From: Candidatus Delongbacteria bacterium
GTDB taxonomy: Bacteria > UBA4055
Direction: 5' to 3'
Assembly (NCBI GenBank): GCA_003477045.1
Contig: DMTS01000100.1
Location: 1-15,644, forward strand
Length of the DNA stretch: 15,644 nucleotides
The translations under genes and the position numbers were made by a program. Shown piece after piece: positions 6,781-14,549 of the stretch. Under the pieces are notes generated by a model. The model had not been told where the DNA came from and did no database searches. It worked only from the letters and a program-made list of their open reading frames with translations. Position 1 is the first letter of the stretch. Every line of letters starts with the position of its first letter.

Positions 6781-8571
6781 TTACGCGTTCTTTTTAAACG
6801 GTTTATATTCTTTTCCTCCGCCTGTCCATCCCGCGTTCTTGTAGAATTCCACGAAGGTCAGCCTCATGGGATGTACGAAAGATCCCAGACTGCAGAGCAG
6901 AAGATTTCCAGTGTGGCCAATAAGAAGGAAAATTAACCATACCAGCCATCCGACATAAGGGATGTCTAAGAATATCTCGCCGATATTATTTATTACCAGA
7001 CCCAGGATCGAGCCGGAAAGACCGAGCGCGAAAAGCCTGATGTAGGACAATGTGTCTCCGAATACCCCGGTTATGTTGTTATACATATCCCAGACTCCGA
7101 GTCCGAGTCTTTTGAAAATATTTCCTGTAGTGCTGAACAGCATGGCTACGGCAAGGCCTATCCACACAAAGATTATTGCAACGGGCTTTATTTCAGGCAA
7201 AGCGCAGGCCAGTCCGGAAATGATCATAAGTACCCATCCCAAAGTAGGAAGAGCCGCAACAAAGCCGTTCTGTTTTGTTATGTTGAATGCTTTTATAAAA
7301 AGCCCGAAAACGATCTGGATAAGTCCGATCGCGATCGAAAGATTGAACATCTCGTCCGCTGTTAGGAACATCCCTTTTACCTCGCCCGAACTGATCAGAC
7401 TTGATTCTGAAAGAGTTATGCCGAAGATGGTTCCTGTTACTGCGCCGGCTATAACTGTTGCGGCTCCGAGGAACTGAACAAGGGTCAGTATAGGCCTCAG
7501 ATCGCCGTTTTTGAATTTGAACTTCGCAATTGTTGCTCCGACAAGCATTACTACGCCGTATCCCGCATCCCCGAGACAGAGCCCGAAGAACATCATGTAG
7601 AAAGGCGCGAAGAATGCGGTCAGATCTATTTCTGTGTATGAAGGCAGTGAGAACAATCTTGCGATGGGTTCGAATAATGATGCAAAGTAGCTGTTTTTCG
7701 TAAGGATAGGCACTGATGAATACTCGTCTTCCGATGGTTTTCTTTCCAGATAAAGGATATTATTTTTCTCCAGAAATCCGTTTACATCGCTTCCCCTTGT
7801 TTCAGGCACCCAGCCCTCAAGAACGATCAGTTTTCCTCCGGCCTCATGCTGTCCCTGTCCGTAAATAGTACAATACTGTTTTTCGTTCTCGATCTTTACT
7901 TTAAAATCCTCAAGATCTTTGATATGCTTAACAGCTATAGAATGCAGTTTTTTTACATCCCCGTCAATTTTAATTTTTAACTTGGCGATCTCATCTTTGA
8001 TGCCTGATATAGACCTGTCGAAAAGTTTTACTTCATCCGCTTTTATATCTACCGTTTCGCCTGCTCTTGAGAACAATGCGAAATAAATATTCCCTGACAT
8101 TTCTCTTATTATTTCGAGTGTGAATTTATCTTTCCACGATTCGTCGAATGCCTTTGATGGCACCACAAAAAGCTTTGTCTCTATTCCTGCAGATTCAGAG
8201 ATCTTTTTTACGGTTTCGATCGAAAAATCTCCCCACGGCTGCTGAAGTGTGAGTTCCTTGTTAAGCTGGTGCATCTTCTGGTGGTTCTGATCAATGTCCA
8301 GTGTGAGTTTTTCCACTTCGTCTAAGAACCTGACGCAGTCATTCTCGCCGTTGGGCTCGGGATCGTATTTTCCGTCATGAAGTTTTGTTTTAAGGTGTTT
8401 AACGGCCGTTTCTACCCTTTTTATAAGCCCGATCTTGTTCCTGATCTCTTCTGCCGTCTCCCCTTCTTTTTCGATCACATGCACAACACCCAGATCCTGA
8501 AGGTCTTTTAAGAAATTCTCATAGTCTTTATGGTAAATAAGAAAAGAATATTTTGACATTTTAATTATCAT
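6781..8571 (-). CDS. atpI: V-type ATP synthase subunit I (membrane stator)
   Basis: Stator subunit that holds the ion half-channels against the K ring; 596 residues, at the short end for the bacterial family (600-660). The N-terminal half is cytoplasmic with coiled-coil arms (about 40-110 and 185-235) and the family segment LEGWVPET (251-258). The membrane half starts at YTEIDLTAFFAPF (312-324) with LGDAGYG (333-339), and about seven to eight helices follow. The two arginines expected to face the K-ring carboxylates are R512 in SYIRLFALGL and R570 in HPMRLTFVEFY. The start is the ATG at 8571, seven bases after GGAGG and overlapping the atpD stop as ATGA; the Met at codon 5 is less well placed from that SD. 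Confidence 0.96.
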   Translation of the reverse strand: MIIKMSKYSFLIYHKDYENFLKDLQDLGVVHVIEKEGETAEEIRNKIGLIKRVETAVKHLKTKLHDGKYDPEPNGENDCVRFLDEVEKLTLDIDQNHQKMHQLNKELTLQQPWGDFSIETVKKISESAGIETKLFVVPSKAFDESWKDKFTLEIIREMSGNIYFALFSRAGETVDIKADEVKLFDRSISGIKDEIAKLKIKIDGDVKKLHSIAVKHIKDLEDFKVKIENEKQYCTIYGQGQHEAGGKLIVLEGWVPETRGSDVNGFLEKNNILYLERKPSEDEYSSVPILTKNSYFASLFEPIARLFSLPSYTEIDLTAFFAPFYMMFFGLCLGDAGYGVVMLVGATIAKFKFKNGDLRPILTLVQFLGAATVIAGAVTGTIFGITLSESSLISSGEVKGMFLTADEMFNLSIAIGLIQIVFGLFIKAFNITKQNGFVAALPTLGWVLMIISGLACALPEIKPVAIIFVWIGLAVAMLFSTTGNIFKRLGLGVWDMYNNITGVFGDTLSYIRLFALGLSGSILGLVINNIGEIFLDIPYVGWLVWLIFLLIGHTGNLLLCSLGSFVHPMRLTFVEFYKNAGWTGGGKEYKPFKKNA

Positions 8572-9167
8572 GATGCAACCTCCAGCGCCTGACGGGTCTT
8601 GACGATCTTCTGAGAAGATTTAGACAGATTGTCCTCGTCTTCCATAAATCTCTTGATCTTCAGCATTGCCTCCTGGAATCCCGGGATCTGAACTTTTTCA
8701 TAGAGGTTCACTTTCTGGGTCGTTTTTCTTCTCGCTTTTTCGAGCAGATGCATTTTTTCTGTGAAAACCTCTCTCTCGACAGCTATGCTGACAAGCTCTT
8801 TTAGAACTGCTATTCCGTCTGAATACCATACCGGAGATTCGAACAGGCTGTACGGGGCTGTCGAGAATTTGATCTCTTTCAGCACCGGTGTTTTAACACC
8901 CGCGATCTTTTTTGTTTCGAGCAGTACATCCTCGACCCTGATAAGTGCCGGATCGAACTCGTTCCATAAGCTGACCATGCTTTCATACTTCTTTATCTGG
9001 GCATTAAGCTTATCGTTGAGCAGAGCTACCTGATCCTTAGCCTTCTTGACCTCCATCCTCAAAGCAGATTCCTTATTCTTGATGGTGGGAAGCGCTCTTA
9101 AGCGGATCTTGAGCTGTTTTCCTAAATACTGCATCGATATCTTGTTATATTGAAATTTTATAGCCAT
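8568..9167 (-). CDS. atpD: V-type ATP synthase subunit D (central rotor shaft)
   Basis: Central stalk subunit, the counterpart of F-type gamma, whose long antiparallel coiled coil turns inside the A3B3 head. It has 199 residues, within the family range. The N-terminal helix (about 10-75) and C-terminal helix (about 120-195) are heptad-rich. The conserved C-terminal segment RRKTTQKVNLYEKVQIP (about 146-162) identifies it. The start has only a modest GGAAG about 11 bases upstream, with 30 bases between it and the atpB stop. It overlaps atpI by four bases. In other V/A-ATPases subunit D binds subunit F at its foot; no F gene is present in this operon. Confidence 0.95.
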   Translation of the reverse strand: MAIKFQYNKISMQYLGKQLKIRLRALPTIKNKESALRMEVKKAKDQVALLNDKLNAQIKKYESMVSLWNEFDPALIRVEDVLLETKKIAGVKTPVLKEIKFSTAPYSLFESPVWYSDGIAVLKELVSIAVEREVFTEKMHLLEKARRKTTQKVNLYEKVQIPGFQEAMLKIKRFMEDEDNLSKSSQKIVKTRQALEVAS

Positions 9168-9197
9168 TTAATCTGACTCTTCCTTTTAGTTGAACTG

Positions 9198-10520
9198 TTA
9201 GTTCTTGGGCCAATATTTAGCTACAAGCGCATCTTTTATGCCTATCTCGGATTTGTTGAAATATTTTGCGAACAGGCCCCATCCGGTATCAAGCATGGCG
9301 TCGATCTCGACATTAATGTCAATTGCCAGAAGCTCTCTTGAATATTCCTTCGCGTATTTCAGCGTCCTTTCATCGTAGTCGTTCAAGTCAAATCCGTTCT
9401 CAAGTTTGGTTTTTGCATTCGCCGCATCCGCGAAAAGCCTGATCGCCGCGTTCATCACCTGAGGATGATCTTCTCTTGTCTGCTTTCCGATCACAAGCTG
9501 TTTCAGCCTGGAGAGCGATCTGAACGGGTCAATTATGACCTTTCCGATATCTGTGTCTCTTCTTAAGAACAGCTGTCCTTCGGTTATATAACCCGTGTTG
9601 TCAGGGATGGCGTGAGTGATGTCTCCGCCGGACAATGTAGTTACGGCTATGATCGTAATTGAACCGCCTTCAGGGAACTGAACGGCTTTCTCATATATCT
9701 TCGCAAGGTCAGAGTATAGCGAACCGGGCATACTGTCCTTTGAAGGTATCTGGTCCATACGGTTCGAAACGATACTTAAAGCATCTGCGTAAAGGGTCAT
9801 ATCCGTTAAAAGAACAAGTACTTTCTGGTGTTTTTCATGCGCAAAATATTCGGCTGTGGTCAGAGCCATATCCGGTATAAGAAGCCTTTCCACCGGAGGG
9901 TTCTCGGTGGTATTTATAAAACTGATGATCCTGTCTAACGCACCCGCATTCTCGAAAATATTTTTGAAGAACAGATAATCGTCGTTCGACAGACCCATTC
10001 CGCCCAGAATGATCTTGTCCGCTTTCGCCCTCAAAGCCACCATAGCCATTACCTGGTTGAAAGGCTGGTCCGGGTCGGCAAAGAAAGGTATCTTCTGACC
10101 GGTCACAAGCGTGTTGTTCAGATCGATCCCGGCTATACCGGTCGGAATAAGTTCCGAAGGCTGTTTCCTTCTTACGGGATTAACTGAGGGGCCGCCTATT
10201 TCGACTTCTTTTCCTTCAACCGCAGGTCCGCCGTCTATCGGGTCACCGTAAGCGTTGAAAAATCTTCCGGCAAGCTCATCCGATACATTTATAGTCGGCG
10301 CTTTACCCATAAATACTACTTCCGCGTTGGTCGGGATGCCTTCAGTGCCGGAAAATATCTGAAGGGTGACATTATCGCCCTGTATCTTTACGACCTGGGC
10401 AAGCCTGCCGTTCACTGTGGCTATCTCTTCATAGCCCACGCCTTCCGCCTTTAAAGAGCAGGTCGCTTTTGTTATCTGAGTTATCTTTGTATATATTTTC
10501 TGAAAAGCTGTAGTTTCCAT
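9198..10520 (-). CDS. atpB: V-type ATP synthase subunit B (non-catalytic head subunit)
   Basis: Non-catalytic subunit alternating with A in the A3B3 head; 440 residues. The P-loop is degenerate, FADPDQPFNQV (147-157), as expected for B subunits, which do not hydrolyse ATP. The head-domain core is well conserved: ILGGMGLSNDDYLFF (171-185), LLTDMTLYADAL (237-248), MPGSLYSDLAKIYE (264-277) and PDNTGYITEGQ (306-316). R338 in FRSLSRL is the likely arginine that reaches into the catalytic site of A, by alignment with known B subunits. The wording of the sequence is closest to the Bacteroidota/spirochaete branch. The ATG directly abuts the atpA stop (TAAATG), with AAAGGCGG before it, so translation should be tightly coupled to atpA. 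Confidence 0.97.
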   Translation of the reverse strand: METTAFQKIYTKITQITKATCSLKAEGVGYEEIATVNGRLAQVVKIQGDNVTLQIFSGTEGIPTNAEVVFMGKAPTINVSDELAGRFFNAYGDPIDGGPAVEGKEVEIGGPSVNPVRRKQPSELIPTGIAGIDLNNTLVTGQKIPFFADPDQPFNQVMAMVALRAKADKIILGGMGLSNDDYLFFKNIFENAGALDRIISFINTTENPPVERLLIPDMALTTAEYFAHEKHQKVLVLLTDMTLYADALSIVSNRMDQIPSKDSMPGSLYSDLAKIYEKAVQFPEGGSITIIAVTTLSGGDITHAIPDNTGYITEGQLFLRRDTDIGKVIIDPFRSLSRLKQLVIGKQTREDHPQVMNAAIRLFADAANAKTKLENGFDLNDYDERTLKYAKEYSRELLAIDINVEIDAMLDTGWGLFAKYFNKSEIGIKDALVAKYWPKN

Positions 10521-12278
10521 TTAAACCGCCTTTCTTTCATTAATTTTATTTTTGATCTGTTCAAGATATCCGTTGAATTTTTCGGACTTGAACTCCGCAT
10601 AGTTCATCTGCTTGAAAGTGTTTATTATGGATTTGAAGAAAGGATTGACTTCCTCAAAGCTTTTAAAATCAAAATCGGTCTTATAAATATCCAGAACCTG
10701 TTCAAGCATAAATTTCTGCCTTTCGAAAGGCGTTGATTTGTCTATGCTGTCGAACGCGTCCTGCTGAAGCACGACAAAGTCTATCACTTCGGCTTTCCAG
10801 TATTTTTCGTGATAATCGATAGGAACGCCGTCATCGCCTAGAATATTGATCTGTTCCGATACCTCTTTTCCTCTCAAAAGAATATCCTTTGCCAGCGTAA
10901 CATTGTCAACCCAGTCGGCGCCTATGGTATTTTTAAGATATTCCTGGATCTCGGGATACTCAAGATATTTAGAGTAGGAATCGATAGGATCAATGGCGGG
11001 ATATCTTTTGCTGTCCGCTCTTTCCTGATTAAGGGCGTAGAAACATCTTGCGGCTTTCTTGGTCGATTCCGTAACCGGCTCTTTTAAGTTTCCTCCGGCG
11101 GGAGATACAGTTCCCAAAAACGTAATCGAGCCTGTCTGTCCGTTGTTTAAATAAACGAATCCCGCTCTTGAATAGAAGTTCGATATGATCGCGGGCAAAT
11201 CCATCGGGAATGCGTCAGGACCCGGAAGCTCTTCCATCCTGTTCGACATCTCCCTCAAAGCCTGCGCCCATCTTGAAGTGGAGTCTGCGAGAAGAAGGAC
11301 TTTTAAGCCCATTGACCTGTAATATTCCGCTATGGTCATTCCCGTATAAACGGAAGCTTCCCTCGCCGCAACAGGCATGTTTGATGTGTTACATATGATC
11401 GTTGTTCTTTCCATCAGCTTTCGGCCCGTTCTCGGGTCGTCCAGCTCGGGGAATTCGGTAAATATCTCAACTACTTCGTTCGCCCTTTCGCCGCAGGCCG
11501 TTACGATTATCATATCAGCTTCCGCCTGCTGTGAAACTGCATGCTGAAGAACTGTTTTTCCGCAGCCGAAAGGCCCGGGTATAAATCCGGTACCGCCTTC
11601 AGCCAGAGGATTTAAAGTGTCCATCGTGCGGACTCCGGTCTCCATGATCTTGAACGGTCTCGGTTTTTCTTTATATGCCCTGATCGGTACTTTTACAGGC
11701 CATTTCTGCGTCATTGTCACTTCAAAGTCTTTTCCTTTAGAGTCAGTAACGACAGCTATGACATCCTTTGTTTTATAAGTGCCGTTCTTGACGATGCTTT
11801 TTACCGTATAGAAGCCTTCAAATTTGAAAGGCACCATAATTTTGTGCGGCATCCAGCCTTCAATTACTTCGCCGAGCCAGCTTCCTGCTTCAACTTTGTC
11901 GCCCTGTTTTGCGATCGCTGTAAAAACCCATTCAGCTTCGGGATTGAGCGGATCGGTATATTCCCCTCTTTTCAAGAAAACGCCTTTCATCTTGTCGAGA
12001 TCGTTCTGAAGACCGTCGTAATTTCTTGACAGTATGCCCGGCCCGAGCGTTACTTCGAGCATATGGTTCATGAACACGGCGTCAGATCCGACTTTGAGCC
12101 CTCTTGTGCTTTCGAAAACCTGTGTATATGCCTTATTCCCGAGAATTTTGATCACTTCGGCCATAAGATCAACGCCTTTATGCCTGATAAAACATATCTC
12201 GTTCTGGGATACGGGCCCGTCGGCTTCCACGATCACAAGATTGGCAATAATTCCGGTAACTTTTCCATTTGTAGCCAT
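10521..12278 (-). CDS. atpA: V-type ATP synthase subunit A (catalytic head subunit)
   Basis: Catalytic nucleotide-binding subunit; 585 residues, normal for bacterial V/A-ATPases. Walker A is GPFGCGKT (235-242), with K241 and T242 contacting the phosphates. The catalytic Glu is E264 in ACGERANEV, exactly 23 residues after the lysine as in Enterococcus hirae NtpA. Further landmarks are FESTRGLKVG (55-64), the bulge or non-homologous region (about 115-190) typical of A subunits, LLLADSTSRWAQALREMS and PAIISNFYSRAG. Unusually, the variable P-loop residue is a cysteine (C239), as in eukaryotic V-ATPases, whereas many bacterial A subunits have Ala or Ser there. The start has AAAGGG seven bases upstream and lies 12 bases after the DUF2764-like gene. 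Confidence 0.97.
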   Translation of the reverse strand: MATNGKVTGIIANLVIVEADGPVSQNEICFIRHKGVDLMAEVIKILGNKAYTQVFESTRGLKVGSDAVFMNHMLEVTLGPGILSRNYDGLQNDLDKMKGVFLKRGEYTDPLNPEAEWVFTAIAKQGDKVEAGSWLGEVIEGWMPHKIMVPFKFEGFYTVKSIVKNGTYKTKDVIAVVTDSKGKDFEVTMTQKWPVKVPIRAYKEKPRPFKIMETGVRTMDTLNPLAEGGTGFIPGPFGCGKTVLQHAVSQQAEADMIIVTACGERANEVVEIFTEFPELDDPRTGRKLMERTTIICNTSNMPVAAREASVYTGMTIAEYYRSMGLKVLLLADSTSRWAQALREMSNRMEELPGPDAFPMDLPAIISNFYSRAGFVYLNNGQTGSITFLGTVSPAGGNLKEPVTESTKKAARCFYALNQERADSKRYPAIDPIDSYSKYLEYPEIQEYLKNTIGADWVDNVTLAKDILLRGKEVSEQINILGDDGVPIDYHEKYWKAEVIDFVVLQQDAFDSIDKSTPFERQKFMLEQVLDIYKTDFDFKSFEEVNPFFKSIINTFKQMNYAEFKSEKFNGYLEQIKNKINERKAV

Positions 12279-12290
12279 CTTTTTACCCTT

Positions 12291-13127
12291 TTATACTAAA
12301 TTTAATTTTTTTTCATTGTTCTTCTGCGCTTCGGTTCCCTGCTGCTCCATTTCTCTGATGAACATGTCAAAGAGCTCTTTTCCTGTTGCGGGATCCAGGC
12401 TGATCCATCTTTCGATCATTTTAAGCTTGATATAGTAGGCGATCAGCTTTTCTATCGAAAAATAATTGAAGAAAGTTGCAGTTTCCAGCCATTCCCACTT
12501 AAGCAGGTCAATAGCTTTCTCCCTTTTCATCATATCGCCGATCTCAAAAATGTTTAAAAGCTGTTCTACCGCTTCAAATTCTCCGCTTAATCCGAAATCC
12601 CTTGAACTGCTTTTTAATATGGCTTCCGATACATTGTTTATGTCTATTATCTCTTTTTCAGTCTGCATTCCGTATTTTCTGCAGTTAAGAGCCGAAAATA
12701 TGTTCTTAATATTCAGTTCGAGCCCGAAATATTCCCTGACGAACCTGTTCTTACTCTTCAGGAGGTACTGATAATAAAGCACTGTAAGTCTTTTTTTATC
12801 CACTTCTTCATCGAATTCTTCTGAATTGTACTCCTCTATATATTCGCGGATGTACGAAGGAGCGCCGGACGGATCTTCTAACATATCTTCCGTTTCGATC
12901 ATTCCGAAATTTCCGCCTTCGATGAATTTATGCTCATGACCGACCAGCATTCTATAAATATTTTCATTGTCGGTCACATACCTGAAAAGTTCAAAGTATG
13001 CAAAATCGTCTTTATGAACAAAATCTTTTATGTCCGAAAGAAAATCGGCTGAACCGTAAGACAGCTTGGAGTCCTCAAGTGTGATATTCGGCAGTCCTGC
13101 TACGAGACAGTAATAATTGCGGGACAT
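12291..13127 (-). CDS. DUF2764-like V-ATPase operon protein
   Basis: A 278-residue soluble protein between atpE and atpA. In the V-ATPase operons of Chlamydia, Borrelia and Bacteroidota a DUF2764 protein sits in exactly this slot. The N-terminal pattern NYYCLVAGLP (4-13) with LEDSKLSYGSADF (17-29) is what I associate with that family; the assignment is from memory of the family pattern, not from a search. The rest is mainly helical and acidic, with WLETATFFNYFSIEKL near residue 223 and a charged C-terminal tail. There is no signal peptide or membrane segment. The start shares a base with the atpE stop (TAATG) and has GGAGG six bases upstream, so it is coupled to atpE. Since no subunit C gene is present, it may take the place of C in joining shaft to ring; this is inference. 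Confidence 0.85.
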   Translation of the reverse strand: MSRNYYCLVAGLPNITLEDSKLSYGSADFLSDIKDFVHKDDFAYFELFRYVTDNENIYRMLVGHEHKFIEGGNFGMIETEDMLEDPSGAPSYIREYIEEYNSEEFDEEVDKKRLTVLYYQYLLKSKNRFVREYFGLELNIKNIFSALNCRKYGMQTEKEIIDINNVSEAILKSSSRDFGLSGEFEAVEQLLNIFEIGDMMKREKAIDLLKWEWLETATFFNYFSIEKLIAYYIKLKMIERWISLDPATGKELFDMFIREMEQQGTEAQKNNEKKLNLV

Positions 13128-13744
13128 TATTTTCCTCCGAATAACAGCTCTACTGTTTTAGGTCTCATGTATTTTTTGAAGAAATTCTCGAAATCTTTTT
13201 CTGTAAAACTTAATTTATAGCCTCCGTCAGCAGGACCGATCTTAAATCCGCCGCCCATATTATCGTCGAATACTACTTTCAGCTCGCCGTTAAGAAGGCT
13301 TTTTGCGTTCGTTTTAAGATAATTTTCAAGCTGGTTCTTTTCTTCGGCAGGCAGCGACACTTCAATATCCATTCCTTTTGAAGGATCGGCGAAGAAATTT
13401 TTTATCGAAGTCTCGATGATCTTTTTCATAAAATCCTTGTCTGTGACAGCCGGCGAAACTGTGGCTGCTACGACCTTGGCTGTGATCAGATCGGTAATCC
13501 TCTGTTTAACTTCGCTCAATGACTGGTTCACGGCAAGTTTCATTTCCGACTGGCCGTTCCTGACTATCTCATCCGATTTCTTTCTGGCTTCAGAAGTGAT
13601 CTTTTCGGCTTCTTTTTTTGCTTTTTCGATTATCTCTTGAGCGCTTTTTTTCGCGCCGCTGATCATTACTTCCGCCTCTGCGTTGGCCTTTTCGATGCCT
13701 TCGGAATAGATCTTTTCAGTCAGTTCCTGGAGTTTCTTTTCCAT
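13127..13744 (-). CDS. atpE: V-type ATP synthase subunit E (peripheral stalk)
   Basis: Peripheral stalk subunit that ties the A3B3 head to subunit I; 205 residues. The first 85 residues or so are a long Lys/Glu/Ala-rich coiled coil (AEVMISGAKKSAQEIIEKAKKEAEKI). A globular C-terminal domain follows, with DDNMGGGFKIGPADGGY (about 159-175) and a C-terminal LLFGGK tail that also encodes the SD of the next gene. It is the first gene of the operon. The SD is modest (CGGAGA, about 10 bases upstream). In most V/A-ATPases E pairs with a small coiled-coil subunit G or H; no such gene is found beside it, so the partner is either elsewhere or absent. Confidence 0.93.
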   Translation of the reverse strand: MEKKLQELTEKIYSEGIEKANAEAEVMISGAKKSAQEIIEKAKKEAEKITSEARKKSDEIVRNGQSEMKLAVNQSLSEVKQRITDLITAKVVAATVSPAVTDKDFMKKIIETSIKNFFADPSKGMDIEVSLPAEEKNQLENYLKTNAKSLLNGELKVVFDDNMGGGFKIGPADGGYKLSFTEKDFENFFKKYMRPKTVELLFGGK

Positions 13745-13795
13745 ATTCGCGTTTCTCCGTTATAATTAATTATTATTATTATAATAAGCCTCGTA

Positions 13796-13823
13796 AATTT
13801 ATATTTTTAAACAGATTTGTCAA
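13796..13823 (-). promoter_or_regulatory. candidate promoter of the V-ATPase operon
   Basis: On the - strand a consensus TTGACA (13823-13818), a 16-base spacer and TAAATT (13801-13796), 51 bases upstream of the atpE ATG. A seven-base A-tract lies just upstream of the -35 box and could act as an UP element. A second consensus hexamer, TATAAT (13783-13778), has no good -35 at the right distance. The -35 is strong; the choice of -10 is uncertain. Confidence 0.48.
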
Positions 13824-13832
13824 GTTGTTTTT

Positions 13833-14540
13833 TTACTTTGAAATGTCGTAATTAAAATACGATTCGAAGAGATCTCTCAGACTAGATAAAGATGAGCTTA
13901 TATGGAGAGGAACGGTCTTTGTAAAAATATCGAGGGTTATGATGGCGTTTATTGCGGAATCTGTTTCTGAGGCTTCTCTTAATCTGTCCGCGACCGAAGA
14001 ATTTACTATGCTCAGATTTTTGTATATGGCATTCAGTCCGTTTAGATCTATTTCGTGCTTTCTGCCGTCCTTGGCTAAAAAATACTGCGCGAGAAGATAC
14101 ATAGAAGATGCCCGGTAGATGGTATTCTCCCTGTCCGCTAAAGGAAGGTGGAAATAGGCCATAGGTTTAAAAAACCCGAGATGCGGACACCCTGACACGG
14201 CCGACACGAGTCCCATCATGGCTCCGACGGCTTTCTGAACGGTCGTATCCTGCGATATTTTTTTGCCTTCGAGCGTAACTTCGAGATAAACTTTTTCAAA
14301 TGATTTTAAACCGTCAAAGTAGCTGACAAGATTGACCAGAGATACGGCCAGAGGGCAGTTCTTCGTTGTTGCGGAATGCAGCGGGCAGTTGGGGCATTTG
14401 CAGAAATCAAGTTCCGTCCAGGCGGGCGGCTGATCTGCCGGTTTCGCTCCCGACATTTCAAATTTTTCCCTGTCCCATATAAAATTAAATTCCTTTTCCC
14501 TGCCGTCGGTAAAAATAAATTTATAGTCGATCGTTTTCAT
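13833..14540 (-). CDS. cysteine-cluster protein of unknown function
   Basis: A 235-residue soluble protein with a striking cysteine cluster, F-C47-K-C49-P-N-C52-P-L, then C62-P, and a further S-G-C118-P-H120 with H131 in FHLP. Five cysteines and two histidines in conserved-looking Pro/His contexts suggest a bound metal (zinc or an iron-sulfur centre). The N-terminus (1-25) is a short beta hairpin; the C-terminal half is helical, with YRASSMYLLAQYFLAKDGR (142-160) as a notable amphipathic segment. There is no signal peptide or membrane helix, so it should be cytoplasmic. I have a vague match in memory to a bacterial DUF6901-type family, not strong enough to name it. The start has AGGAG six bases upstream that overlaps the stop of the TPR gene, so the two are co-transcribed. 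Confidence 0.8.
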   Translation of the reverse strand: MKTIDYKFIFTDGREKEFNFIWDREKFEMSGAKPADQPPAWTELDFCKCPNCPLHSATTKNCPLAVSLVNLVSYFDGLKSFEKVYLEVTLEGKKISQDTTVQKAVGAMMGLVSAVSGCPHLGFFKPMAYFHLPLADRENTIYRASSMYLLAQYFLAKDGRKHEIDLNGLNAIYKNLSIVNSSVADRLREASETDSAINAIITLDIFTKTVPLHISSSLSSLRDLFESYFNYDISK

Positions 14541-14549
14541 TAAAGGCTC

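Noticed and set aside
7052..7477. A 141-codon + strand open frame opposite atpI
   Set aside because: It is the antisense of a conserved membrane-protein region; no SD, no family similarity and low-complexity composition.
9198..10520. Loss of the P-loop in subunit B as a sign of an inactive gene
   Set aside because: A degenerate P-loop is normal for non-catalytic B subunits, and the rest of the protein is well conserved.
12034..12435. A 133-codon + strand open frame across the atpA/DUF2764-like junction
   Set aside because: It spans two well-supported genes on the other strand, with no sign of its own SD or conserved motif.
13778..13783. Consensus TATAAT closer to atpE as the main -10 box
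   Set aside because: The hexamers 16-18 bases upstream (AATATA, AAATAT, AAAATA) do not resemble a -35 box; the consensus TTGACA at 13823 fits the -10 at 13801 instead.
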